A stretch of 16,287 bases of DNA from the NCBI GenBank assembly GCA_028565635.1, contig JAOXYB010024146.1:1-16287 (forward strand). The letters are read 5' to 3'. The stretch comes from Phoronis ovalis (Eukaryota; Phoronida; Phoronidae). Of the stretch, positions 1 to 8,563 are shown one piece after another. Position 1 is the stretch's first letter. The number at the start of each line of letters is the position of its first letter. The position numbers and the translations under genes were made by a program. The notes below the pieces were generated by a model. The model saw only the letters and a list, made by a program, of their open reading frames with translations. It ran no database searches and had not been told where the DNA came from.

Positions 1-70
1 TCCAGGTGAAATCTAATTCCATGACTTTTCCAGAATTTCCCCAAATTCCATGCCTTTTCCAGGTTGTGCG
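1..70. repeat. Degenerate 29-bp tandem repeat, probable mobile-element fragment
   Basis: AATTCCATGACTTTTCCAG at 15-33 is repeated as AATTCCATGCCTTTTCCAG at 44-62, with one mismatch, and TCCAGG at 1-6 may be the end of a further copy. Similar ATTCCATGACTTTTCCAG units are, from memory, common in dispersed elements of animal genomes. The element family is not identified here. Confidence 0.5.
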
Positions 71-218
71 AACCATGTGTAGTGAAGTTAACATTGAATT
101 TGGATAGAATTTTCAAAATACAATAACAATACAATTTTTAATGTAAATAAATTTCCTGGATCTTAGAATAGAAACTACACATATTTTAATAAAAGCTAAA
201 ACTAATGTTAATACATAC
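1..218 (-). other. Intron downstream of exon 6b (runs off the left edge)
   Basis: The intron begins GTATGT at 218. No further coding exon of the LIM domain is seen. The leftmost 70 bases hold a degenerate tandem repeat described separately. Confidence 0.75.
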
Positions 219-333
219 GTCACAAGCATGCCACAAGCAGCACATGTTTCGGTGGCATCTTGTTTTTGACTTTGGTCCCCAGGGATTCTTGCTTTGGGAG
301 CCTGAACAGATCTTATTCCAGGTGGGCGATCAC
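219..333 (-). CDS. Minus gene exon 6b: duplicate of exon 6a (alternative LIM start)
   Basis: This 115-nt exon encodes GDRPPGIRSVQAPKAR, a short Gln-rich spacer, then E-T-C-A-A-C-G-M-L-V. It parallels exon 6a residue for residue at IRSVQAP versus FRSVKAP and TCAACGMLV versus TCAGCGMVV, and both end AC|GTATGT. Entry and exit phases equal those of 6a (G|GT in, AC| out). Joining 6a directly to 6b gives ACG followed by TGA at 332-330, a stop at once, so only one of the two fits a productive transcript. The next exon, with the rest of the LIM domain, must lie left of base 1. Confidence 0.87.
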
Positions 334-3300
334 CTTCAGGAAAAATATTAGTATGCAGTCAACATGCATTACATTCAAACAAATATTAAACACACTATTT
401 AAACATTTCTGAGTTTCGTAATCAAGTCAACAGAATTTGTGGCCAAACTGCACACCTTACCAATTTACAAACAATCACATTTCAGTGGCAAAGAGGCATT
501 GAAACCACGAAAGAAATTTCCAAAACCACATTCTCTTGAGTCGATTCAAAACCCAGAAATGTTGTTAGGTGCACCACAACTTTGTTTACATACGTGACAA
601 CCATCCCACAACCAGCACATGTTTGTGTAGGTGCATGTTCAATATTCTGCTGCCATGGTGGCTTTGTTTCTGGGGCTTTGACTGAGCGAAAACCTCCCTG
701 GCTCTGCTCTCCTATTTTACAAATTATATATCATGAATACTACTAATAAGATCTAGTAAGAGTATGGTACATGTCTAAACAACATCAAATGATCTAACAA
801 ATGCAAATAGTGCTAATACACAGAGCCGTAGATATATTGTAAGAGTATTCCTTTACATTAATCATTATATTTAACATATGATTACAAGCTGCCATTATAT
901 TTAACAAACGATTACAAGCTGTCATTATATTTCCGTATGAAGTACAAAATATGTAGAATTACAGCAGATAAAAATTTATCTTTTTAGTAGCATCTGACAA
1001 GGGGATTATTTTAATTCTTATTGATGTTTACAAATTTGCAATACTTAAATGGATTCTGCTTTTTTTAACCATCATCTTAGTAGTTAAGACAAACATGCAA
1101 TTATAATAGCAATCTCAAACTATAACAATGAAATGTTTAGTAAAGGGAACAGTAAGTACTGGCACAGCATACATCACAGTTATACGCTTTAAAAGGTAAT
1201 CTTACCTGTCTAACATACCGTCTTGATAAAATTCTGTTCACTATTTACATGCACATGTATACACTATGTTAAAAACAATTTGATATTGATTCGATATTAC
1301 TTTTATCAATTTCATTTTTGACACATACATTAAATTCTGAATTTAATCAACCAGACCCGGTACCCAGGGGTCACAATGATTGAGGGAGACTATGAGATAT
1401 CATTGATAGCTATGATTGTAAGCATGTGTTTGAGTAAATTTGAAATAATAAGCAATTTATTGTAAGCATGTGTTTGAGTAAATTTGAAATAATAAGCAAT
1501 TTTTATTTACATTTATCAAAATGAAATGATCATAATAAATCCCCTTTCTCTTGAACACAGTCGGATTCTCTCTGTATGTAACCTGACAAGTCTGGTCATG
1601 GTTATCATACATATATGCCCAGCAAGCAAATGATAATCCTGTCCTGCTCACAAATTCACAAATCAGCCTAAGATGCCAAAGCTTTTTTGGCCAATCATAA
1701 AACACACTTGTAGTGCTAGTTTTTGTTTGGTTTAACATAAGTGAGAATCCCATTCTGTGACAGGAGTTTTATTACTCAGCTAAGACAACTTACCAACATT
1801 ACCAGTTTCAAGTTCTTGCTGTAACAATTTAAATGAGCGTGATTGTTTTTTAGCTGTTGATTCTTCATCGCTGTTATTGCCTGATACATTTTTATTCTCT
1901 TCCTCCAATAAAAGTAGCTGGGTAGGGGTTAGCTTTTTTTTGTTGTCGCCATTCTCCTTGCCATTAGATATGTTTAGACTACAAACAAGATGCAGCATGC
2001 ATTTAGGGGTACAAATAATTTAGTAATTCAAACAAACATACATAACTACTGTCCATCTCATAATGTATAAGAAAAAATACTTTTGAAAAAAATAACTATT
2101 TTTCAAAAAGTGACTTTTACCAAACTGGAAACAAGCGAGAGCCACTTAATATGACTTGATAGAATTCGCAAGTTCCCAATACCTATTTCTCAAAAAAATG
2201 TTGTACATAAAACATCAGGTGGATTAACAGGTAAAATGTAAATTCAGTAAATAAGGATGCTATTTAAATATAAAATTCACATCCAAACTGTTTAACATTT
2301 TTTTTGCGAGAAACTGGGTTAGGGATCTTTTGAAATCTATCGATTTATACTCATTTTCATTTTGGTATATGTGCAATTTGGAAAATATTTCATTGTGTAA
2401 AAATTATCAAAATTATATATTAAAGGATGAACAGTAAACACATTGTAAGTTCATTAGGTTTCTTATGCATAAATGTCAAGTACTCTAACACAACCACTAC
2501 ATATGAAAGTGAGACGAGATCAAAAATAAGTGATTTGATGGAATAAAACACCCAAGGTTAACAACTCATGAGGGTGACATTCAATTCAACTGTTTCAAGA
2601 AAGGAATTTAGAATTTTTATAGTACCGTTTATTACTCATGATTTCACGGTCAATAAAATATTAGAATTTAAATTTTTGTATTTTTATCTATATTCTGTTT
2701 AAATTCTACAGGCCAAGAACTGACATGACATTTTACACATACCTTCAGATGTAACATAAAGAACTATTAGCAAAACAAACTACTGTTTGGAAAGTGTTCC
2801 TATGACATACATCTAAGGGTATGTATGCCTTATGTGTCATTTAATATTATCCCGTTTAGCATAACTTGAAAACAATATAAAATACTGAAAACAGTTGGTT
2901 AATAATAACTGAACTATCATTTATACATTGAACATTTGAAACTGGCTACATATTAGGACCTAAAAACTGTCAAAACATGCCATCAAAGCAAGTAATAAAA
3001 TCATAACAAACAATGCTCCCTGCATGCAGTTTTAGAGGTAGGTGTCCCCACAATATTTTTGCTCCCCTGTCACATTTTACACTACAATCCTTTGTTTTAA
3101 GCTACTGTGAAAGTAGGTATAGAGATAAAGATTCAAATCTTATATCCCAGGGGTTTTCCATTTACTTGAAACAATGCAGAGAACACTCATATATGAAATA
3201 CAAAGCATACCCCTCACCTTCTCCATGTCTCCTACAAACATAAATTAAATGCAGTACAATTCAGATAAAGATTCTCATATGATGAGGTGTGTATGCACAT

Positions 3301-6300
3301 TTATTTGCAGAATATTGCTTCTAATGTATAGGAGAAGCATTTGTGCATTAGCCAGTAGAAACGTGTAATGTGATTTTTACCTCTAATCATTCAAGAATTG
3401 TTATCTGGACTGTGTATCATGTTGTTTAATGATTTTTTTCAGATAGGCATTACACTACTGCATGATATAATTACGAAGTTTCGGTTTCAAACAGTAAACA
3501 GAAAGCAATAGTGTAGTACAACAGAATATACTTGTACTTCTTTAATAAAGCATAAAAACAAGATTACTACGTATGTTTGTCAATTTTCTAATAAAAATCT
3601 CACCTGGCAACTTCATGTTGCAAAGCATCAGCTTGCTGAACATATGTGTCTGCAATATTATCTGCAGAGTACATGTTCATAGGGGTATTAACCTGATTAT
3701 GAACTACTGATGGTGACTTATCATACCCACTGCTACCCGCACCAGGGAAAGGACGAGCTGCCCGGTTATGTGCTACCCCAATATGCGATGCTTCCTAGAA
3801 TAACAATAGTATTCAGACACGACAATAAAAAAGGAACAAACTAAAAAAGTAAGGAGACTTTAGGACACATGCACAAGACAAGCTACTATTTTTAACAATA
3901 ATGTTTGGGTAACTCTATACGTATTGCAGGAAAAATTCTGACAATTTCAAATTAGTAGATACTCGTACACTATTTATAAGCAGGAATGATGTATACTCCA
4001 TTATATAATTATTATATTTCATACTTCATACCTGGCCTGCATATTTTGAAGCTAGTGATGTTTTTTGTATAGGAGGTGCTTCACCAGGTAAAGCATGAGT
4101 CTGTAATTCTTCTGGTCGCAATTCAGACATCGGAGTAACTTGTGGCTTCCAAATAGTAACTGCGCCCCTACAATATAAAAAGCAGCAATGGGAAATTAAC
4201 ATTAAACCAATCTACAGCATTGCCTTACTACCAGGCTTTTAGTAAGTTAAGACAAATGCCTTACTGTTGCTACAGTTTTGAATACACAACCACTTGCAAG
4301 ATGCTGTAGCAAGGTGGCCCACTGGCAGTTGCTAACACCTGCTGGCATAGTTTCTGAAGCCTATTGCTAACTTTTTGATAACTGACGACAACTGATCCTG
4401 ATAATAATCCTTTTTTAGTTCTCATTGAGATATGTGCATGAATTTTCTTCATTGTTTCACCAAGCTAATTTTAGGTATGATTGATTTCAGTAAGAAACTG
4501 ATATTACTTTCAAAATGTTTTACAACAGTTTAAAACTGTATAGCTTGTATACCTCTGTAGCAAAAAATTAACTTCATTTCCAGATCTGACAATCTCTTGT
4601 TTAGCTTGATCATGCTCCAGCAAGTCAGCATTGCTGTCGTTGATTTGAAGTACGCCATCGCCAGCTTTTAAACCACATTGTTCAGCTACACTGCCTGGCT
4701 GTACCTGAAATATAGAATAGCAATACTGTGAATGAAACACCTGTCAAACAAAATTAGCAATGCATACTGAATAAAAGTACTGATTACCCTTTTCTACCCA
4801 CAAAACCAATACTTTGCAGTCTTATAGATACTTTTTTGAGACGGACATTATTTTGTGACAGGGCTTTTATGAATTTGATGAAATAGAGAAAAAAAAAATT
4901 ATATTTTAACAGGATGTCTTTGCTTTTTGTTATTTGCAGTATTTATTACTGTGATAAAGTTACCATACACCATTGTAAACATTGACCAGTCCACCTCTTG
5001 GATTCTACTTTATTCACATATGCACTGTCACAATTACTTTCATAAATACCTCTCTATATCCCTTGAAAATGCAACTTTTAAAATCGAAAATGCGAATGTG
5101 ACTAATATATCCAGGCATTCATTAAAATCTAGGGATTCAAAGCAATCAATTAAAAATATAACAACTGAAAAATACATTTTTAATCAATCGTTTTCATAAC
5201 AATTAGGTTTCAACCTTTTAGACAACATTATGATAAGTCTTGCTTTATTTTCTACATGCATGCTAAGCAAATGTGTTTGAATATGTACACCTAATTAATT
5301 TTTAGCAATTCTAGTTCAGTATAATTTACCATCAACTTCATATGACTGTGTACATAATGCATTGTCAACTTAATTTTTTATACACATCTTCAAAACATGT
5401 TTACACAGAGGCAGGTACCACCTTTCACCTTTAACTGATGAGAATTTGCATTTGTTGTAACCTGTATTGTATGCATGAGCAAAATAGCATGTCAAAAGTT
5501 CAAATATGATAGAAGGGTATCTACAAAGAAATATCTTATGAAATAGCTTTCAAACAGTTTTTTGTAATACATTAGCATACTGCAATAAAAAGGGTTTTGT
5601 ACTTTTACAAAAAGGATGAAGCAAATAGAACTGATAGAAGCAACACAAAATTTGTTTTATCTCTAAAATAATTAACTGTTCTACATTGACAAACATAATT
5701 TTAAAATTAAAATTATAAATTAATTTGTATGATATGGTTTATTTCTTTTTGAATTGACCCTATTTGTTTTCCTTAAATGTTACTACCTGGTGTAATACAC
5801 ATTACTGCTAGCACAAATGAATAGAGCAAAACTTTTAAAACACCCTCCCACACATCTGGGAGTAATATCACAAGAATTTATCCCACCCTTATTTGGGTAT
5901 CTGATGATGTGCCCATGATATAATAGGGTCTAATGTGTATGATTTTGATAAAAACAAAGCAGTTTTCTTTTCATATTCTATTAGTATGATAAGAATTTCA
6001 TTTTCTCATATTACATGTTAATTATTCTACAATGAACTTTCAAGTATAAAACACCCTGATAAAACACTAACATGGCATCCAGACAATAAACAATACAGCC
6101 ATTAAATACTAATCTTTATTTGAAACACTTACACAGTCTAGACATGTTACATCATACTGCAAATAAACTTTTCTTACACCAAACACAATATTTCCTATCT
6201 GATACAGCTCCCAAATTAGTATCAACATATAAAATTATTAAATGTAGCATCATGCATGCATATGAAAGATGCACATTATTATCTACTACCAAAAATGAAA

Positions 6301-8061
6301 CATCTGGTGGGTTAGACTTATTAGACTTATTAATCTCAGGCTGGTGGTAATAAGAAAGAGCTCAAAAAAGACACAATGAATAAATTTCTAATTCCATCAA
6401 CGGCATTCACAAAATTTTCCTGTCTAATAAGGGTGAAATTTTAATTGCAAGAAGAGTGGAAAATGGAGTCAACATTCTGTGTGTGTTGGTGGGGTGGGGG
6501 GAATGCGGTATGTGCTCCAAAACAGTATCTACCATATAAGACCATGTAAGCAGTTACAATTTTACACATGATGTGTTAACAGATGCATCGCATTTACTTC
6601 TGAAAAGTAACATAGTTGATGAGAGAGTGCAGGGGGGGGGGGGGGGGGGATTGAAATAGTTGTGTATTTAAAAATACAAGAATTAACAGTGATTCTGAAA
6701 TCAGGTAGCTGCCTCAGCCCTCAGGAAATGTCAAATGCCTGGATTATAATCCTCAGCAACATATGTACATAACTTACATAGTTTACTCAACACTACTCAA
6801 TAAATATACAGCTAAGGTACATGTAGCATAGGTCAACAGGTCATAAAATCCTAGACTAGTTATGTGATGCTAGTGTTGATTACAATTCAAGCCCATTTTT
6901 GTTTGAAAGTACAACCTGTATCTTACAAAAAAAGGAAAAATGTCATTCTGCATCTTTAGTTGCCCAATAAACATTGTGAATAATCCAATATGTATCAGTA
7001 CAGTAAACATTTTGAGCCAATAGTGAATACATAAATTAACTGCTACTGAACTATTCACCAAAGTCAATGAACTGCAAAACCATTTATCCTGGGCATTTAT
7101 CATACAAAGTATCTCATGAATCTACAGTATTAGATCAGAATTAAGGGTGTTTAGGAATTTACATTATTGTCATGGTTAAGAGTGTATGTAACCAACATAA
7201 AAAAAACAACAAGAACTATAGCTCATGTTTTATCACATGTTATAACAGTCCTCTAATGTACTTTTGCATTGGGTAACTACCACCATGATTTTACTGATAA
7301 TATTAACAAGCACCTGTATGTCAATGTTTATCAATTCTGATGTTATACAATATCTATGATACTTCAAGTCTGATAAGCAGACTCTTGACAGTCCAGTTGG
7401 ACATCAATATTTTGATAACAATTTTCATTATTGGTCAAACCAATCATAAAAGTTTATCCCAGTAATTTCAGATGGTTCACACTGGAGAAATAAAATTACA
7501 TGCTGTAGTAATCTAGCATCAAATCGCGAGTTAAGGCAGACGAGGATGAGTGATATTATGATAATATTGACCTAAACAGGCTAAACTTTTTTATAAAATA
7601 ATGCATTTTATGAGTGTCATGCATTATATCATAAAAAGACATCCGTGTTAGTATGTCCACACTGAAAAGAGTGGTTCAGTATTGGAGCTTGCAGCAAGGT
7701 AATTACTTGGTTAAAATATTCTAATCTATTGTCAAGATGTTTCAGCAGTCAAATTTTGTTGGGTGCTGGGGGAGGTCATCATCACAGGGCATTACTGAGC
7801 TCAGCTCTAACCTATGTGAAACCTTCAAAAGTACTGAAACCCTGTGAGGCGTTCGACAACTCGACCTGTAAACTCTGAATTAAATTCGCATGTTTATAAC
7901 CCAACGTCTATAATAGAAAAGTATACAGTAGGACAACTGAAAATTAAACTCACCATTTGAATGGATAGGGGAGTTGTAAAATCTGTCCCCCCTTGCAATC
8001 GGAACCCCCAAGAGACACTAGTGTTAGGTCTTGTTAGCGTAATTCTTAACGTCTGTGCCAT
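219..8061 (-). CDS. PDLIM: PDZ-LIM protein, ALP/ZASP type (5' part of gene; multi-exon, partial)
   Basis: This gene is assembled from six coding exon positions with clean GT-AG borders and a continuous reading frame; about 296 residues are visible. Domain order is PDZ (residues about 4-87), a linker, a ZASP-like region with N-R-A-A-R-P-F (142-148) and VVHNQ-NTP-MYS (about 162-175), K-Q-S-R-S-F (240-245), RSVKAP (266-271) and the first LIM Cys pair (C289, C292, in isoform 6a). In known family members the PDZ domain and ZM bind alpha-actinin and the LIM domain mediates further contacts at Z-discs, focal adhesions and stress fibres. RSVKAP just before a single LIM is characteristic of the ALP subgroup (PDLIM1-4). 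The rest of the LIM domain and the stop codon lie left of base 1. Assignment to a single vertebrate or fly orthologue is not possible here. The gene diverges from a paralogue starting at 8850. Confidence 0.93.
334..593 (-). other. Intron between the alternative exons 6a and 6b (260 nt)
   Basis: The sequence begins GTATGT and ends TTCCTGAAG. It carries UGCAUG in the transcript sense at 368-363 and a TACTAAT branch-site match ending about 14 nt before exon 6b. If 6a and 6b are mutually exclusive, this stretch is never removed as a simple 6a-6b intron in productive mRNA. Confidence 0.75.
594..711 (-). CDS. Minus gene exon 6a: RSVKAP linker and first LIM Cys pair (alternative to 6b)
   Basis: This 118-nt exon continues the Gly codon split in exon 5 (G|GA) and leaves with two bases (GTC AC|GTATGT). 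It encodes GEQSQGGFRSVKAPETKPP, a short Gln-rich spacer, then T-C-A-G-C-G-M-V-V. GGFRSVKAP is a hallmark directly before the LIM domain of ALP-type proteins, and C-x2-C supplies the first two zinc ligands. A homologous exon with the same phases lies 260 nt further along. Its acceptor has little pyrimidine tract, which suggests regulated use. Confidence 0.9.
863..933. repeat. 30-bp minisatellite, about 2.4 copies
   Basis: CATTATATTTAACATATGAT begins at 863. A near-identical unit begins at 893 and a partial third at 923, each containing GATTACAAGCTG where complete. It lies in intron 5 of the minus gene. Confidence 0.85.
1415..1502. repeat. Perfect 44-bp tandem duplication
   Basis: The 44 bases starting ATTGTAAGCATGTG at 1415 are followed immediately by an exact copy at 1459-1502. 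Complete identity implies a recent event, or an assembly artefact. It is intronic. Confidence 0.95.
1794..1978 (-). CDS. Minus gene exon 5: charged linker with QSRSF motif
   Basis: This 185-nt exon enters in phase 1 of its codon (AG|T, Ser) after CTTGTTTGTAG and leaves after one base at GTT G|GTAAGT. It encodes about residues 197-257: a Lys-rich start, T-P-T-Q-L-L-L-L-E-E-E, an acidic Asn/Ser stretch, then K-K-Q-S-R-S-F-K-L-L-Q-Q-E-L-E-T-G. The QSRSF-x-x-L segment is conserved between ZM and LIM in PDLIM proteins and may form a short helix. An alternative donor nearer GAAACTG|GTAATG is possible but matches the consensus less well. Confidence 0.9.
1979..3603 (-). other. Minus gene intron 4 (1.6 kb)
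   Basis: The intron runs between GTGAGA at 3603 and a TTTGTAG acceptor. It is AT-rich with no recognised exon or mobile element. A UGCAUG in the transcript sense lies at 2001-1996, about 17 nt before exon 5. Confidence 0.82.
3604..3794 (-). CDS. Minus gene exon 4: ZASP-like (ZM) motif
   Basis: This 191-nt exon enters in phase 0 after TTATTCTAG and leaves in phase 2 (GCC AG|GTGAGA). It encodes about residues 133-195. It holds H-N-R-A-A-R-P-F and then VVHNQVNTPMNMYSADNI, a clear match to the ZASP-like motif found in ALP and ZASP proteins. In those proteins ZM binds the rod of alpha-actinin and anchors the protein at Z-discs. It is the strongest evidence that this is the ALP/ZASP branch rather than an unrelated PDZ protein. 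Confidence 0.93.
3970..3979. promoter_or_regulatory. Possible MEF2 site in intron 3 of the minus gene
   Basis: CTATTTATAA matches the MEF2 consensus YTA(W)4TAR. MEF2 drives many muscle genes, and this gene family is muscle-rich, but one AT-rich 10-mer in AT-rich DNA can easily be chance. Confidence 0.3.
4032..4167 (-). CDS. Minus gene exon 3: linker after PDZ
   Basis: This 136-nt exon enters after ATTGTAG, completing the Arg codon split in exon 2, and leaves in phase 0 at GGC CAG|GTATGA. It encodes 45 residues including A-V-T-I-W-K-P-Q-V-T-P and ends near SKYAGQ. A WKPxVTP-like stretch after the PDZ is seen in ZASP-type proteins; the rest looks like a disordered linker. The paralogous gene on the plus strand has an exon of identical length and phase in this position, although the residues have diverged. 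Confidence 0.88.
4168..4552 (-). other. Minus gene intron 2 (385 nt)
   Basis: The intron runs from GTATAC to ATTGTAG. A 60-codon open frame lies inside it but lacks splice borders and family similarity, so it is treated as intronic. Confidence 0.85.
4553..4704 (-). CDS. Minus gene exon 2: second half of PDZ
   Basis: This 152-nt exon completes the PDZ domain: V-Q-P-G-S-V-A-E-Q-C-G-L-K-A-G-D, then a helix with H-D-Q-A-K-Q-E-I, and the closing strand NFLLQR. P-G-S-x-A-E-x-C-G-L-x-x-G-D is the usual PDLIM core. It enters in phase 0 after TATTTCAG and leaves in phase 2 (CAG AG|GTATAC). The plus-strand paralogue has an exon of exactly the same length and phases. PDZ domains of this family bind the C-terminus of alpha-actinin. 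Confidence 0.94.
4705..7953 (-). other. Minus gene intron 1 (3.25 kb, splits the PDZ domain)
   Basis: The intron is bounded by GTGAGT at 7953 and a TATTTCAG acceptor ending at 4705. It is AT-rich with no coding exon that I can recognise on either strand; the open frames inside it look like chance. It contains an 18-base G run at 6632-6649 and a G-rich stretch around 6480-6502. I see no recognisable transposon ends. Confidence 0.85.
6632..6649. repeat. Poly-G run of 18
   Basis: Eighteen consecutive G bases lie in intron 1 of the minus gene, where they are a C run in the transcript. Length is likely polymorphic and error-prone in sequencing. Confidence 0.95.
7954..8061 (-). CDS. Minus gene exon 1: start codon and first half of PDZ
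   Basis: The exon encodes 36 residues beginning MAQTLRITL and includes the carboxylate-binding loop region W-G-F-R-L-Q-G-G, the PDLIM version of the GLGF loop, followed by DF..PLSI. The ATG at 8061-8059 sits in a good context (GAG before, G after). The same frame upstream has a TAG at 8109-8107 and no intervening ATG, so the start is well defined. The exon ends ATG|GTGAGT in phase 0, exactly where the paralogous gene places its first intron. No other ATG occurs on this strand between 8062 and about 8240. Confidence 0.93.
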
Positions 8062-8180
8062 CTCTGCAAATATTCCACACAAATTTCGTGATGAATCTTT
8101 TCCAGCCTAAATGTCTACTTTACTTCAGTTATTAACACACTTAAACTCGTCTGTCAAACAACTAATGTGGTGAACTCCAA

Positions 8181-8188
8181 TGACGTCA
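8181..8188. promoter_or_regulatory. Palindromic CRE (TGACGTCA) with overlapping CCAAT
   Basis: TGACGTCA is the full CREB/ATF palindrome, and CCAAT at 8177-8181 overlaps its first base. It lies 120 bp upstream of the minus-gene start codon and, if the minus TATA is used, just inside the leader. It may serve either gene. Confidence 0.5.
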
Positions 8189-8203
8189 CTTGACCTCCAG
8201 GAA

Positions 8204-8213
8204 GGGGGATTCC
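8204..8213 (+). promoter_or_regulatory. Possible kappaB-type site
   Basis: GGGGGATTCC fits GGGRNWYYCC. It is a single match in the promoter interval and its function is uncertain. Confidence 0.25.
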
Positions 8214-8248
8214 GGATATGTTATTTTGTCTACAAATATTTCGCATAC

Positions 8249-8255
8249 TTTTATA
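8249..8255 (-). promoter_or_regulatory. TATA box candidate for the minus gene
   Basis: TTTTATA on the plus strand reads TATAAAA towards the minus gene, 188 bp upstream of its ATG. The implied leader is about 160 nt without an upstream ATG. Confidence 0.4.
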
Positions 8256-8367
8256 ATGATTATAATATATCTATTTGACGTATAATGTGACATAAGGTTA
8301 AATCACAAAAGAATTTTAATAATTTCCGAAAGTATCAAAAGACAATATTATTTATATTTAATATTGC

Positions 8368-8377
8368 CCATATTTGG
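8368..8377. promoter_or_regulatory. Perfect CArG box (SRF site)
   Basis: CCATATTTGG matches CC(A/T)6GG exactly. SRF bound at such sites controls muscle and actin-cytoskeleton genes, the class to which both flanking genes belong. It lies between the two outward TATA candidates, about 113 and 180 bp from them, so one element could act on both genes. Confidence 0.62.
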
Positions 8378-8556
8378 TTAATTGTGTCCCAAGTGTGTCA
8401 CTATGTGCAGATCTGAATTCGTATTTAAATTTTTGTAAGGTGGATGCTGAGTTATATACAGTATAGATCTCAATCGATTTTTTTTCCGGATAAAGTACAA
8501 TTTGTTAGAAGAAAACGCGGGACGCCGTAATACACAAATTGGATACAGATCTGGGA

Positions 8557-8563
8557 TATAAAA
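8557..8563 (+). promoter_or_regulatory. TATA box candidate for the plus gene
   Basis: TATAAAA lies 287 bp upstream of the plus-gene ATG. The implied leader of roughly 260 nt contains no ATG that I can find before the start codon. Confidence 0.4.

Larger units (their letters stand above)
712..1793 (-). other. Minus gene intron 5 up to exon 6a (1.08 kb)
   Basis: The intron starts with a strong GTAAGT donor and ends at a weak acceptor, TTTGTAAAATAG, with almost no pyrimidine tract. It contains two small tandem repeats (863-933 and 1415-1502) and UGCAUG elements in the transcript sense at 1253-1248 and 1099-1094. A 98-codon open frame at 1753-1457 is probably chance. Confidence 0.8.

Noticed and set aside
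1457-1753. 98-codon open frame on the minus strand in intron 5
   Set aside because: It is the longest open frame but starts just past the exon 5 donor, shows no known motif, and its end lies in the 44-bp duplication. It has no matching splice borders and no family similarity.
4270-4452. 60-codon open frame on the minus strand in intron 2
   Set aside because: Exon 2 joins exon 3 in frame without it, and it lacks an acceptor and donor in compatible phase.
4927-5199. 90-codon open frame on the plus strand inside minus-gene intron 1
   Set aside because: Composition is AT-driven (Ile, Asn, Lys, Ser), with no motif, no promoter and no splice context.
6120-6350. 76-codon open frame on the plus strand inside minus-gene intron 1
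   Set aside because: No family similarity and no supporting signals; consistent with chance in intronic DNA.
7598-7627. Inverted repeat ATAATGCA ... TGCATTAT
   Set aside because: Eight-base AT-rich arms with a 14-nt loop are expected by chance in this composition.
8062-8082. Longer N-terminus for the minus gene beginning at 8082
   Set aside because: The codon there is TTG, not ATG. The ATG at 8061-8059 is the first in frame after an upstream TAG and matches the family's N-terminal length.
8210-8216. ETS-like CCGGA core beside the kappaB-like match
   Set aside because: The core is too short and lacks the usual flanks; it is indistinguishable from chance.
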